Shown here: in pieces, positions 44,055-52,827 of the stretch
How positions within the stretch are numbered: the first letter of the stretch is position 1
Layout: each line of letters begins with the position of its first letter
DNA from: Halobacteriales archaeon YIM A00013
Lineage (GTDB): Archaea; Halobacteriota; Halobacteria; Halobacteriales; Haloarculaceae
Direction of reading: 5' to 3'
NCBI GenBank assembly: GCA_025041195.1
Contig: JAKCFM010000002.1
Location: 496,001 to 560,000, forward strand
Length of the DNA: 64,000 bases
Position numbers and translations under genes: made by a program
Notes under the pieces: model-generated
What the model saw: only the letters and a program-made list of their open reading frames with translations
The model's database searches: none
Told to the model about the DNA's origin: nothing

Positions 44055-44741
44055 TCACTCTCTCCGCTCGATTGCTGTGCCGGTTGCACGGAGATACTCC
44101 TCAAGGAGGGTGGGAAACGCCCCCGCACGAACGTATCGGAGACCGAACTCGTCTGCCCAGGAGATGATACCACGGTCTTCTGTAACGACACCAGCATCGA
44201 GTTCTCGCGCGAGAACGAGTAGATCGAAATCCTCCCTGGAGTCGAGAACGCCTCGACGGAGCGCTTTTCGGTATTTATCTCGCATGTTCGAGAGAATCCG
44301 ATCGGCCTCAGTCATGTACTCACTGTCGCCACCACTCCCTTTCGACAGTTCGGCCGGATCTAGCTGTTCAACCTCGCGAATGGCCTGTTCAGACACACGG
44401 CGTCCCCGGTTGACCCGGTGGCTCATCTCGTCGATGAACTCGTAGACGATATCAGCTGGGATGGTGACGCCGTACCGATCCGGACTCTTTCGAACGATCC
44501 ACGTGTCGATCCGAGAGTGAACGGCTTCGCTGACGGAGCGGTCTCGAAGCATGCCTGCGAGCTCGTCGTGAATTGATGGTGGCATATAACAGGAGATGTT
44601 CAGTTCGAGCCGGGCTGTCGTCACGAGATCCAGGAGATGGATAATCGCTGTCTCAAGAGACTCGTCGTCATCACGGATCGCTTCCGTGATGAACAGCGAG
44701 GTGTCCAGCACGAATCGCTGGCGTGGCAGTGTACCCGGCAT
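44055..44741 (-). CDS. RNA ligase partner protein, PIN domain
   Basis: The 228-residue protein starts at the ATG at 44741. It has a PIN nuclease fold: [12 protein letters not shown] (Asp13), an acidic mid-region, [30 protein letters not shown] (two runs) and the ending [16 protein letters not shown]. This is the layout of the archaeal RNA-ligase partner family, whose genes usually adjoin an ATP-dependent Rnl3-type RNA ligase; a ligase of that family is encoded at 49093-50214 here. The likely role is trimming or cutting RNA ends before joining, or a toxin-like RNase activity (inference). Catalytic acids appear intact. Confidence 0.85.
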   Translation of the reverse strand: MPGTLPRQRFVLDTSLFITEAIRDDDESLETAIIHLLDLVTTARLELNISCYMPPSIHDELAGMLRDRSVSEAVHSRIDTWIVRKSPDRYGVTIPADIVYEFIDEMSHRVNRGRRVSEQAIREVEQLDPAELSKGSGGDSEYMTEADRILSNMRDKYRKALRRGVLDSREDFDLLVLARELDAGVVTEDRGIISWADEFGLRYVRAGAFPTLLEEYLRATGTAIERRE

Positions 44742-44807
44742 GGGAGGTGGTTGGGCCGCCGACCACAAAGCGTTCAGCCTACCAGTCGGTTCACCAACTC
44801 GTTGTCG

Positions 44808-45398
44808 TTACTGCTCGCAGATGACGCCGTAATGGTGTGGTGGAACGGCCACGGTTTGGAACGACGCAAACGGCGCGGTAGACAGCCGTTCGATCGTTTC
44901 TTCGGGAGTCGTGCGCAGTTCGTGTGGTGGCCCGCGTGGCGATCCAGCAACCTGAGTCGCTTCGGGTGGCTGATCCTGCCAGTTCAACACGATCAATCGA
45001 CCATCAGGGGTGAGCGATTCGTGCGCCTGTTGGGCGAATACGCCGGGTGAGTCGATGCCGTGGAATGTGTTCGCAAGGAGAACTACGTCGACTGGCGCTG
45101 GCAGCAGGCGATGCAGTTTTCGTGCGTCACCCTGGATCGTCCGGACGTTCGAGCAACCACGCCGGTCAGTGGCCGCGTTGAGTTCATCGAGCAGCTCCTG
45201 ATCGATGTCAATCGCGTAGACTGTCGCTGGGTCGGCGATTTCGGCTCCAGGAAGTGTGAAATAGCCGTTTCCCGCACCGACGTCGGCAATGCTCTCTCCG
45301 GGACGGATCGCAAGCGATTCGAGAATAGCTTTGGGATCGTCCCAGAGCACCGACCACCACTCCCAGTCGGGCTGACGGGTGTTCTGATAGCGGTCCAT
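44808..45398 (-). CDS. class I SAM-dependent methyltransferase
   Basis: The 196-residue protein has motif I IADVGAGNGYFT (37-48), an acidic post-I strand VYAIDIDQELLDEL, and motif IV-like VDVVLLANTFHGID. The N-terminal RQPDWEWWSVLWDDP is reminiscent of UbiE-like small-molecule methyltransferases. The acceptor is unknown. It is divergent from the HtpX-like protease gene (102 bases between starts) and lies 66 bases upstream of the PIN-domain gene on the same strand. Confidence 0.85.
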   Translation of the reverse strand: MDRYQNTRQPDWEWWSVLWDDPKAILESLAIRPGESIADVGAGNGYFTLPGAEIADPATVYAIDIDQELLDELNAATDRRGCSNVRTIQGDARKLHRLLPAPVDVVLLANTFHGIDSPGVFAQQAHESLTPDGRLIVLNWQDQPPEATQVAGSPRGPPHELRTTPEETIERLSTAPFASFQTVAVPPHHYGVICEQ

Positions 45399-45500
45399 AC
45401 TACGAACAACGTTCCATTGGGGTTAACCCACGTGCTTTCACGACGAGAAAACCGACTTGACACCCCGGGTTTTTTGAGGGAATGTGACAAACTAGCTACC

Positions 45501-46499
45501 ATGTACTGGTCCCTCGACAACGAACTGCGCCGTCGGATGGCCCTGACCCTCCTCGGGCTGTTGGCGTTGACCCTGGCGTTTGCGGCCGGCATCACCGGCG
45601 TTCTGGCGTGGGGAATCGGATGGCTCGAAGGGCTGTTCGACGTCTCGATGGCGTTTGAAACACAGCTCCTCATAGGCGCCGTGGTAACCATTCTGGCGGG
45701 AGTCGCCGTATTGTATCGGGCGCTCAAAACGGACGCCGTCGATACGTTCGGTGCCCGGGCGGTTGATCCGGACACTGAGCCACAGTTGCATGCGACAGTG
45801 GCGCGGCTGTCGCAGTTGGCTGACGTGCCACTGCCCGGCGTGTATCTGTCACATCGTGACCGGCCGCTGGCGGTGACGACCGGACTCACGGCGGATAAAA
45901 CGAAGCTTGTCGTCTCGACGGGACTGCTTGAATCACTCGATCAATCAGAGCGTGAGGCCGTCATTGCCCACGAGATCGCCCACATCAAAAACCGCGACGC
46001 GGCGGTGATGACGCTCGTCGAACTGCCACTGTCGAGTGCCAGAGCGCTTGGAAGATCGTTTCAATATCAGACCGGGCATCTTCAACTGCTGGCCATCGGG
46101 GTGGCCTCGTACTGCTACTGGGCATTCGGTCGCTTGCTCGTCGCGTCGCTCGCCAGATCACGGGAGATCGCCGCCGATCGCGGAGCGAGTGCGCTCATTG
46201 GCGATCCAGCCTCGGTGGCCAGTGCGTTGCGAACCCTCGACGGAACGGTTCCAGAAGCTCCAGACAGAGACGCCCGGGAGGTTGCGCTGGCATCGATGTC
46301 GATCGTGCCGGATGGAGACGACGATCCCGGACCGGCACTGACGTACTCTGGCGGCCGTCCATCGTTCTGGTCGATTCGCCGTCAGGTGCGTCGGCCCCTC
46401 CGCTGGCTGAACGTTCGATACGTCCATCCCGCCCTGAAAACGCACCCGGAGACGACAGAACGAATTGAACGGCTGCAAACGATCGAACGCGACACGTAA
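45501..46499 (+). CDS. HtpX-like M48 zinc metalloprotease
   Basis: The ATG at 45501 gives a normal 332-residue HtpX-like protein; an open frame from 45060 runs through the neighbouring gene and is not used. Two N-terminal transmembrane helices (about 15-38 and 55-73) precede the catalytic motif HEIAHIKN (His157, Glu158, His161). Two hydrophobic segments follow (about 195-218), then SREIAADRGAS with the third zinc ligand, Glu222. HtpX proteins degrade misfolded membrane proteins. The final part (FWSIRRQVRRPLRWLN) is basic and probably cytoplasmic. Confidence 0.9.
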   Translation: MYWSLDNELRRRMALTLLGLLALTLAFAAGITGVLAWGIGWLEGLFDVSMAFETQLLIGAVVTILAGVAVLYRALKTDAVDTFGARAVDPDTEPQLHATVARLSQLADVPLPGVYLSHRDRPLAVTTGLTADKTKLVVSTGLLESLDQSEREAVIAHEIAHIKNRDAAVMTLVELPLSSARALGRSFQYQTGHLQLLAIGVASYCYWAFGRLLVASLARSREIAADRGASALIGDPASVASALRTLDGTVPEAPDRDAREVALASMSIVPDGDDDPGPALTYSGGRPSFWSIRRQVRRPLRWLNVRYVHPALKTHPETTERIERLQTIERDT

Positions 46500-46564
46500 G
46501 TCCATTTGGACGGCTACGGGTATCCAATCACAACCGTTTTGATCGCGTCGATGAGGGATTGAGT

Positions 46565-47521
46565 ATGAACGATACACCCGCAGCACATCGACCATCGAGC
46601 AGCCAGTCGCCAGCGACCGAGTCCGAATCCCCTGTCGACGTGGTGATCGTTGGCGGTGGCCCGGCCGGCTGTAGCACTGGAATCAGTGTCGCCAGATATG
46701 GACTCGAGACGCTCGTCTTCGACCGGGGAAAGGCATCGCTCCGACAGTGTGCGTATCTGGAGAACTTTCTTGGATTCCCTGGCGGTATCGACGTTCCAAC
46801 GTTTTACGATCTCATGCACGATCACGTTGTGGCAGCTGGCGGCGAGGTAATCGCCGATTGTGTGGACGACGTCACGACAACCGATACGGGGTTTCGAGTG
46901 GCCACTGCTGATGGTCGCAGTGTTCGGACGCGGTTCGTCGTGGCAACCTCCTCGTACGATGGCAGCTATCTCCGGGGCCTTGACGACGACACGGAGCTGT
47001 TCGAGACACACCAGCACGACGGCGAAACGCACGAGCAGTTCGATAGCGAGTACGTGCAAGCACAGGGCCGAACGCCAATCGATGGGCTCTACGTTGCAGG
47101 CGGGCTGGCTGGCCACGGTGAACAAGCACTGATCGCTGCTGGTCATGGCATGACCGTGGGGCGTGCACTGCTCGAAGACGTTCGGCGAGCCGACGGCTGG
47201 TGGGATGCAGTCGCTCCACATTTTGACTGGCGCAGACGGACGGAATCGTTTCGGCACGACTTCGACGACACCGAAGCTCTCCATGAGCTGTTCGATGCAA
47301 CCAGAGTTCCCGACGATCAGGAGATCGACGACAGCGTGCACGAGCGCGTTCGTGCGAGAACAATCGAGCTGTTTACAAACTCACACATCGATCGCGACAC
47401 CGTCGATCAACGGATTGAAGCGGGATACGATCGACTTGTTGCCCAGTTGGACCAGACCCAACTGCTCGAACGGATTGATGATGACGCAATCGAGCGCTAT
47501 CGTCGCGAATCAGACCACTAA
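46565..47521 (+). CDS. FAD-dependent NAD(P)H oxidoreductase, TrxR-like
   Basis: The 318-residue flavoprotein has the FAD dinucleotide motif VVIVGGGPAGCSTGI (26-40), and GLYVAGGLAGHGEQALIAAGHG as the second FAD signature (two overlapping runs). The segment QCAYLENFLGFPGGID recalls thioredoxin reductases, but the redox CxxC of true TrxR is absent, and the NAD(P) domain seems abbreviated. The C-terminal 90 residues are acidic, helical and unique. It is probably an oxidoreductase of unknown substrate. It starts 65 bases after the HtpX-like gene. Confidence 0.82.
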   Translation: MNDTPAAHRPSSSQSPATESESPVDVVIVGGGPAGCSTGISVARYGLETLVFDRGKASLRQCAYLENFLGFPGGIDVPTFYDLMHDHVVAAGGEVIADCVDDVTTTDTGFRVATADGRSVRTRFVVATSSYDGSYLRGLDDDTELFETHQHDGETHEQFDSEYVQAQGRTPIDGLYVAGGLAGHGEQALIAAGHGMTVGRALLEDVRRADGWWDAVAPHFDWRRRTESFRHDFDDTEALHELFDATRVPDDQEIDDSVHERVRARTIELFTNSHIDRDTVDQRIEAGYDRLVAQLDQTQLLERIDDDAIERYRRESDH

Positions 47522-47584
47522 TTGAGCAACGATCGACTGTCATCCTTTTATTCCGATCAAAATATTCTCGAAAAACACGACACG

Positions 47585-47590
47585 TATTTA
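47585..47590 (+). promoter_or_regulatory. TATA box of the AtoE-like gene
   Basis: TATTTA lies about 31 nt before the ATG at 47619, in the gap after the FAD oxidoreductase. It is consistent with a separate, near-leaderless transcript. Confidence 0.45.
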
Positions 47591-47618
47591 CCTGATCATT
47601 CACGATGTCATTCGTATA

Positions 47619-49016
47619 ATGTCATCACAATACAGTGGGACGGTGATACAGCGAACTGGCGCGCGAATTGCTTCGTTTGTCGAGCGGTGGATGCCGAGTC
47701 CGTTCGTGTTCGCGATCGGACTGACCTACGTGGTGTTTCTGGCCGGGCTGCTCGTCGAGGGTCGCAGTCCCGTCGAGATGGTGCAGTTCTGGCAGGACGG
47801 GTTCTGGAATCTGCTTTCGTTTGGCATGCAGATGGTGTTGATTCTCGCGACGGGCTACGTGCTGGCGTATCACCCACTCGTACAGCGCGGCATCGACCGA
47901 CTGACGGCTATGCCGTCAACTGGTCCACAGGCTGTGGTGCTCGTGGGAGCGGTTTCGATGGTGGTGGCCTGGATTCAGTGGGGGTTGGGGTTGATCGTCG
48001 GTGCGATTCTCGCACGGGAGATGGGTCGCCGGGCACACAAACGCCAGATTCCGGTCCATTATCCCCTGCTCTGTGTGGCGGGCTACATGGGACTGGGGCT
48101 GACCTGGCACTGGGGGCTGGCCGCCTCTGGACCACTCCTGATGAACACCCCCGGAAACGTCTTCATCGAGGCTGGAATCGTCGATGGGCTCGTTTCGACC
48201 TCCCAGACGATCTTTCATCCGTACACCCTGGCGCTCGTCGTCCTGGGGATAGCGTACAGTCTCGGTGTGTTGTACGTGCTAACGCCACCGGAGAGCGAAA
48301 GCGAGCCAATCACGGCATTTCTCGACGAAGCCGAACGAAGCGCTACTACCGATCGATCGAGCGGTAGAACGAACGACGCGAGCGGGCAGTCCGAGGACGG
48401 GTGGACAACGGGACGCTTGCTAGGTGGACTGCTCGCAGTCGGTGGGGTAGTCGTGACCATCGCGACGTTCGTCACGGAGGGACTCGGAGCACTGAACCTC
48501 GACGTAGTTAACTTCGGGATGTTGTTCGTCGGGCTTGCGCTGTATTCGGCACCACAGGCCTACCAGGCCGCCTTTGATGATGCGATCACCGCCACATCCG
48601 GGATCGTCCTACAGTTTCCGTTCTATGCGGGGATAATGGGCATGATGAACGCATCCGGGTTGTCAGCAACGATCGCAGACCAGTTGATTGCTGTTTCGAC
48701 ACCAACCACGTTTCCAGCAATCGCCTGGCTCACCGCAGGCATTGTCAACGTGTTCGTTCCGTCCGGTGGCGGAGAGTGGACCGTCATCGGCCCCTCAATC
48801 CTCACTGCGGCAGCCGATCTCGGCGTTCCCGTGGGACAGGCAACGGTCGCCTATGCGGTCGGCGACGCACACACGAATCTGTTACAGCCGTTCTGGGCGC
48901 TTCCGTTGCTCGGCATCACTGGAATGGCCGCCCGGGACGTTTTTGGCTACGCTGTCACCATGTTGCTCGCCCTGATTCCGTTCCTTGCCGTCGCATTGAT
49001 CGTGATACCGTACTGA
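47619..49016 (+). CDS. short-chain fatty acid transporter, AtoE family
   Basis: This 465-residue protein has about a dozen hydrophobic segments. It matches the AtoE/TIGR00366 layout: an opening with RIASFVERWMPSPFVFAIGL, the region WNLLSFGMQMVLILATGYVLA (two runs), AWIQWGLGLIVGAILARE, and FVPSGGGEWTVIGPS near the end, a characteristic signature. The family is associated with butyrate or acetoacetate uptake. An acidic cytoplasmic insert (about 215-265) is a haloarchaeal touch. No fatty acid oxidation genes are nearby. Confidence 0.9.
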   Translation: MSSQYSGTVIQRTGARIASFVERWMPSPFVFAIGLTYVVFLAGLLVEGRSPVEMVQFWQDGFWNLLSFGMQMVLILATGYVLAYHPLVQRGIDRLTAMPSTGPQAVVLVGAVSMVVAWIQWGLGLIVGAILAREMGRRAHKRQIPVHYPLLCVAGYMGLGLTWHWGLAASGPLLMNTPGNVFIEAGIVDGLVSTSQTIFHPYTLALVVLGIAYSLGVLYVLTPPESESEPITAFLDEAERSATTDRSSGRTNDASGQSEDGWTTGRLLGGLLAVGGVVVTIATFVTEGLGALNLDVVNFGMLFVGLALYSAPQAYQAAFDDAITATSGIVLQFPFYAGIMGMMNASGLSATIADQLIAVSTPTTFPAIAWLTAGIVNVFVPSGGGEWTVIGPSILTAAADLGVPVGQATVAYAVGDAHTNLLQPFWALPLLGITGMAARDVFGYAVTMLLALIPFLAVALIVIPY

Positions 49017-49092
49017 CGGCGAGTTCGGATCGCAGTAGGGGCGTTCTGGAACCATGTGAGCACTTTTCACGCTTGGAGCCGGAATAAAATAT

Positions 49093-50214
49093 ATGGACAA
49101 GCGGGAGTGTTTCGAACGGCTCGATTCGAAGGCTGGCGATCCCGAGAGTCTCTTCGAGCATTTCGAACGCCGTGCGTCCGATCGATACAACTATCTAGCG
49201 CTATCAAACGCCAGACATGGTATCGAGCGCGGAACGGTCGTACTCGAAGAGCCGTCGGTGATCGTCCGTGGCTATCCGAAGATTCCCCGGATTCTACGGC
49301 TCGATACGGGAATCGAGTCGTTTTTCGACGGGAAAATCGCTATCGAGGAGAAACTTGACGGCGTCAACGTCAGAATCGCTGGCGTCGACCCACCAATGGC
49401 GTTCACTCGAAGTGGGTACCACTGTCCGTACACCACCGCCAGGGCCCGCGAGATGCTGGAGTTGGAGGCGTTTTTCGATCGCCATCCGGAGAAACTGCTT
49501 TGTGCCGAACTCGTTGGCCCGGAGACACCCTACACCACACACGACTATTCGGATATCGACTCCCACACGTTCTGTGTTTTTGATGTGTGCAACCGAGAGA
49601 GCGGTGAGTCGCTTTCAGTATCCGAACGACGCGCGCTCTGTGCGGAGTTTGGCTTCGATCAGCCCACTCTGTTCGAGACGGTCGAGACTGAAACCGCACC
49701 GAGCGTCGTTCGATCGATCATTCAGGAACTCGATGCCACTGACCGGGAGGGTGTCGTGCTGAAATCCCTTGATGGGACGGTGATGGCAAAGTACACGACA
49801 CGATCACAGCACCACAACGAACTGGCGTATGGGTTTTCGTTGCCGTTCGATCGCGGCCGCGATTTCGTCTTCTCACGCATCGTTCGCGAAGCGTTTCAGG
49901 CCGCCGAGTTCGAGGATGACGACGAAGCGCTGCGTGAACGCGCCCGAACGATGGGAGAATCGATTCTCCTCCCCATGGTTGAGACCATTCGAGCCGTCGA
50001 AAACGACGAGCCGATCGGTGAACGATTCGTCGTCCGAGGGACCCCAACGCAGATTGACGCGTTGTTCGACCACCTAACGGACCAATCGCTTCGATTGGTG
50101 GTGCTCGACGACGACACCGAACGCGGCGAGCGCGTCGTCGAGTTCGTCAAAACAGCCGAGTCCACCCGTGATCAGATCGAGTATTATTTGGAAGAAGGTG
50201 TCAATCGTGAATGA
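49093..50214 (+). CDS. ATP-dependent RNA ligase, Rnl3 type
   Basis: The 373-residue protein carries the adenylylation motif EEKLDGVNVR (Lys87). Further nucleotidyltransferase motifs are LLCAELVGPE, TFCVFDVCN, REGVVLKSLDG and VMAKYTTR. It matches the archaeal Rnl3 family (Pab1020/MthRnl), dimeric enzymes that join RNA ends and can circularise RNA. The C-terminal helical part (EAFQAAEFEDDDEALRERAR and on) is normal for the group. The usual partner, a PIN-domain protein, is encoded 4.35 kb away on the other strand instead of next door. The start lies just after an A/T-rich stretch. Confidence 0.9.
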   Translation: MDKRECFERLDSKAGDPESLFEHFERRASDRYNYLALSNARHGIERGTVVLEEPSVIVRGYPKIPRILRLDTGIESFFDGKIAIEEKLDGVNVRIAGVDPPMAFTRSGYHCPYTTARAREMLELEAFFDRHPEKLLCAELVGPETPYTTHDYSDIDSHTFCVFDVCNRESGESLSVSERRALCAEFGFDQPTLFETVETETAPSVVRSIIQELDATDREGVVLKSLDGTVMAKYTTRSQHHNELAYGFSLPFDRGRDFVFSRIVREAFQAAEFEDDDEALRERARTMGESILLPMVETIRAVENDEPIGERFVVRGTPTQIDALFDHLTDQSLRLVVLDDDTERGERVVEFVKTAESTRDQIEYYLEEGVNRE

Positions 50215-50256
50215 GTTGCTCGGTGAATTTACATAGTTCAATGAGAATGAATTCAT

Positions 50257-50679
50257 ATGCGACTACCTGGGTTTCTCAGAAGTCAGCCCTCCAACGAATG
50301 GGCGTCAGCGATCGGGGTGGGCGTTCTTGTGGTTGTGGTGTATGGTGTCGCCGGGCTGTTGTTCGGTGGCTGGAGCATCACCGAATTTATCAATCATCTA
50401 TCTGTCGAATCAGTCGGCTGGCTGCTGCTACTGGTTGTCAGCACCATCGCTGTGGTTGCGATCCCGATCATTGCCTATCGTCAGTTCAATCTCGTGATTC
50501 CGCTAGTGGTGTTCGGCCTTGTAATGCTGTTCTGGCTCAGCATTGCCCTCAGAAACGGACTGTTGAGTGTTGAGACGATCTTCGGACTCGGGCTGTACGC
50601 CATCGGGCTCGGGCCGGCGTATTTGCTCGTCTATCTGGGTGGTGGGGTCGTCGAATATCTCGTTCGAACAGGGTGGTGA
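50257..50679 (+). CDS. four-helix membrane protein of unknown function
   Basis: This 140-residue protein has four hydrophobic segments: about 17-38, 52-73, 78-98 and 104-128. The loops between them are short and polar, and the composition is convincing for a real gene. No motif suggests activity. It lies 42 bases after the RNA ligase gene on the same strand and converges on uxuA with 6 bases between the stops, so read-through antisense transcription is likely. Confidence 0.68.
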   Translation: MRLPGFLRSQPSNEWASAIGVGVLVVVVYGVAGLLFGGWSITEFINHLSVESVGWLLLLVVSTIAVVAIPIIAYRQFNLVIPLVVFGLVMLFWLSIALRNGLLSVETIFGLGLYAIGLGPAYLLVYLGGGVVEYLVRTGW

Positions 50680-50685
50680 GAGCGC

Positions 50686-51630
50686 TCACTCAAGCAGTCC
50701 TTTGATATAGCCGATGGCGAACAGCCGACCCATATCCGTGTATCCCGTCATGGTCTCATCACGATCGTCTTCATCAAGCATCTTCGGGACGTGATCCGGA
50801 CGAATTGGGCCATCGAAGCCAATCGATCGATAGGCTTCGATAGCAGCCTTCATATCAGTGGGACCGGCGTCGTGCCACGTTTCAACGAACGAATCGGCGG
50901 TTCCGTCGACATCCCGGAAATGAACGAAATGAATGCGATCGCCAAACGAGCGTATCACGTCGGGGATGTCTGCCCCCATTGCGGCAAAGTTGCCCTGACA
51001 GAACGTGATCCCGTGGCGGTCGCTGTCTGACAGCGACAGAATCCGTTCGTAGTTCTCGACGGAGGTGGCCAGCCGGGGAACGCCGCGGACGGGTGACAGA
51101 GGCGGATCATCCGGATGCAAGGCCAGATTAACGCCCGCAGATTCGGCGACTGGAACGACCGCATCCAAAAAGTACTCAAGATTCTCCCAGAGCTCGCCTT
51201 CAGGGGTACCGGCACGAGGATGGTCAGGACCCCGCTCTCCGAGCTGATGGTCGTAGCCCACCGTCCGGGACCCACCGCGGGCGGGGACCGAATCAGAGGT
51301 CCGTACCACCCCAACGGGATTTTCCGTCCACACCCAGCAGTACGTCTCGATGCCGAGGCGGCCCATATTCTGCAGCAAGCGTTGGACCCGTTCTATCTCC
51401 GCATCCCGACCATCACGACCGAGCACTGTTTTCGTCATCGGCGGCCGATCCTCCACGACATCGAGTGAGAATCCGTGGTCGTCGAACCGAGTGACTGTCC
51501 GTTGGAGGGAATCGAACGTCCACCAGGATGATTCCCCCCAGAACCGCACGACAGCAGTGGAAATGCCGAGCTGTTTCGCGAGTGTCCATCGACGATCTGG
51601 CCGAGATGGAAGCAGCATTGTGGGCTCCAT
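50686..51630 (-). CDS. uxuA: mannonate dehydratase-like protein
   Basis: The ATG at 51630 has a TATA box 28 nt upstream, so the mRNA is probably leaderless; a longer frame to 51666 reads through that TATA. The 314-residue protein has UxuA landmarks: WSPLPRDRRW-like start (LLPSRPDRRWTLAKQLG), ALHPDDPPLSPVRG, ITFCQGNFAAMGAD, RIHFVHFRDVDG and the C-terminal GYIKGLLE. The enzyme dehydrates D-mannonate to 2-keto-3-deoxygluconate. It ends a minus-strand series with a sugar ABC transporter, an AGE-family isomerase and a dehydrogenase, suggesting uronate use; glucuronic side chains of xylan would be a source. Confidence 0.87.
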   Translation of the reverse strand: MEPTMLLPSRPDRRWTLAKQLGISTAVVRFWGESSWWTFDSLQRTVTRFDDHGFSLDVVEDRPPMTKTVLGRDGRDAEIERVQRLLQNMGRLGIETYCWVWTENPVGVVRTSDSVPARGGSRTVGYDHQLGERGPDHPRAGTPEGELWENLEYFLDAVVPVAESAGVNLALHPDDPPLSPVRGVPRLATSVENYERILSLSDSDRHGITFCQGNFAAMGADIPDVIRSFGDRIHFVHFRDVDGTADSFVETWHDAGPTDMKAAIEAYRSIGFDGPIRPDHVPKMLDEDDRDETMTGYTDMGRLFAIGYIKGLLE

Positions 51631-51654
51631 ACGTAGTACAGTTGCCAACCACAC

Positions 51655-51662
51655 ATAAATAT
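51655..51662 (-). promoter_or_regulatory. TATA box of uxuA
   Basis: ATATTTAT on the minus strand is centred 28 nt before the ATG at 51630. GTTGCCA (51641-51647) lies between them, 11-17 nt before the start, which is the same half-site and nearly the same position as in the GH32 promoter. Confidence 0.6.
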
Positions 51663-51780
51663 TCACTCACCGAACCGGTATGGTTTCAGCGCCCACTATG
51701 CGCAGCGAACAGCTTGCGTTGGTGGGCAAGCTCGGCCTCATGCGTGGGTGCAAACGGGACGCGGCGAAAGCTGAGCCGGC

Positions 51781-52815
51781 TCACAGATCCGAAAGCAGTC
51801 GCTCTCGATACTGATGAACGACGGTGTAGAGCAAAATCGCCGCCAGGAGGACGATCCCGTTCACCGTCTGAATGACCGTTGGATCGATGTTCAACATCAC
51901 GAGCCCGGCACTGATTGTCCCGAGCAACAAAACACCACCGAGTGTGTTGACCACGTTTCCACGGCCGCCAAACAGGCTAATTCCACCGATAACCGCCGCA
52001 GTAAACGCTGGAAACAGCTGTGACGTTCCAGTCGTTGGGGTTGCACCACCATTGAATCCGGTGAGCAACAGTCCACCTGTCGCTGCGAGGACGCCCGAAA
52101 TGACGTAGACGGTGATGATGACGCGGTCCGTAGCAATGCCAGCCTCAGCCGCTGAGGCTTCGTTCCCACCGACCGCGTACACCGCCCGCCCAAATCGCGT
52201 CCGAGACAAGACGAACCAGAGACCAACAAACAGTCCACACATGATGAAGATCGCCACCGGAATTGGGTTGATCACCGGAATCGAAATGACCGCCTCACCG
52301 GGCCACAGATAGCTTTCTGGGAGTCCATACACGGATTGCGATGAGAGGACGAGAATACCACCCTCGAATATGATGAGTGTTGAGAGCGTTTGCAAAAATG
52401 GATTGACACCCATCTTGGCGATCAAGACGCCGTTTAACAGCCCGATCGCTCCCCCGACACACAATACGACGAGAATGCCACTCACTCCAGGGGCGCCCGG
52501 GGCCCACTCCGTGAGAAATAACGCGCCAGCCATGGCGGAGAATCCGGCGACTGAGCCGACCGATAGATCAAAATTACCACTAATCAGACAGATGCTTTCG
52601 GCGAGGGTGATCGCTCCCAGTCCAGCGCTGGTGTAGAGCAAAAATCGAATGTTGCGGTACTGCGTGAAAATCTCTGGCAACAACGCGGAGAAAAAGACGA
52701 ACGCCACCAACAGAATGGGCCAGATAAGGTTATCCAGTGTGAACAGCACCAGCTTCGTTCGGTTTGATTCTCTGAGCGTCTGAAGCGGGGCGAGGATTGG
52801 TGATTGATTGCTCAT
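51781..52815 (-). CDS. ABC sugar permease, RbsC/XylH family
   Basis: This 344-residue permease has about nine transmembrane segments. RbsC-type landmarks are ISGNFDLSVGSVAGFSAMAG, AKMGVNPFLQTLSTLIIFEG, SRTRFGRAVYAVGGNEASA (the cytoplasmic coupling loop) and VIGGISLFGGRGNVVNTLGG. It forms the pore of a pentose or monosaccharide importer together with the ATPase and binding protein encoded upstream. It starts 12 bases after the binding-protein stop, so cotranscription is near certain. A 150-base gap separates it from uxuA. Confidence 0.93.
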   Translation of the reverse strand: MSNQSPILAPLQTLRESNRTKLVLFTLDNLIWPILLVAFVFFSALLPEIFTQYRNIRFLLYTSAGLGAITLAESICLISGNFDLSVGSVAGFSAMAGALFLTEWAPGAPGVSGILVVLCVGGAIGLLNGVLIAKMGVNPFLQTLSTLIIFEGGILVLSSQSVYGLPESYLWPGEAVISIPVINPIPVAIFIMCGLFVGLWFVLSRTRFGRAVYAVGGNEASAAEAGIATDRVIITVYVISGVLAATGGLLLTGFNGGATPTTGTSQLFPAFTAAVIGGISLFGGRGNVVNTLGGVLLLGTISAGLVMLNIDPTVIQTVNGIVLLAAILLYTVVHQYRERLLSDL

Positions 52816-52827
52816 AGTCGGCGTCGT

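Noticed and set aside
46565-47521. Annotation of the flavoprotein as thioredoxin reductase
   Set aside because: The dinucleotide motifs fit, but the redox-active CxxC is absent and the C-terminal 90 residues are unlike TrxR.
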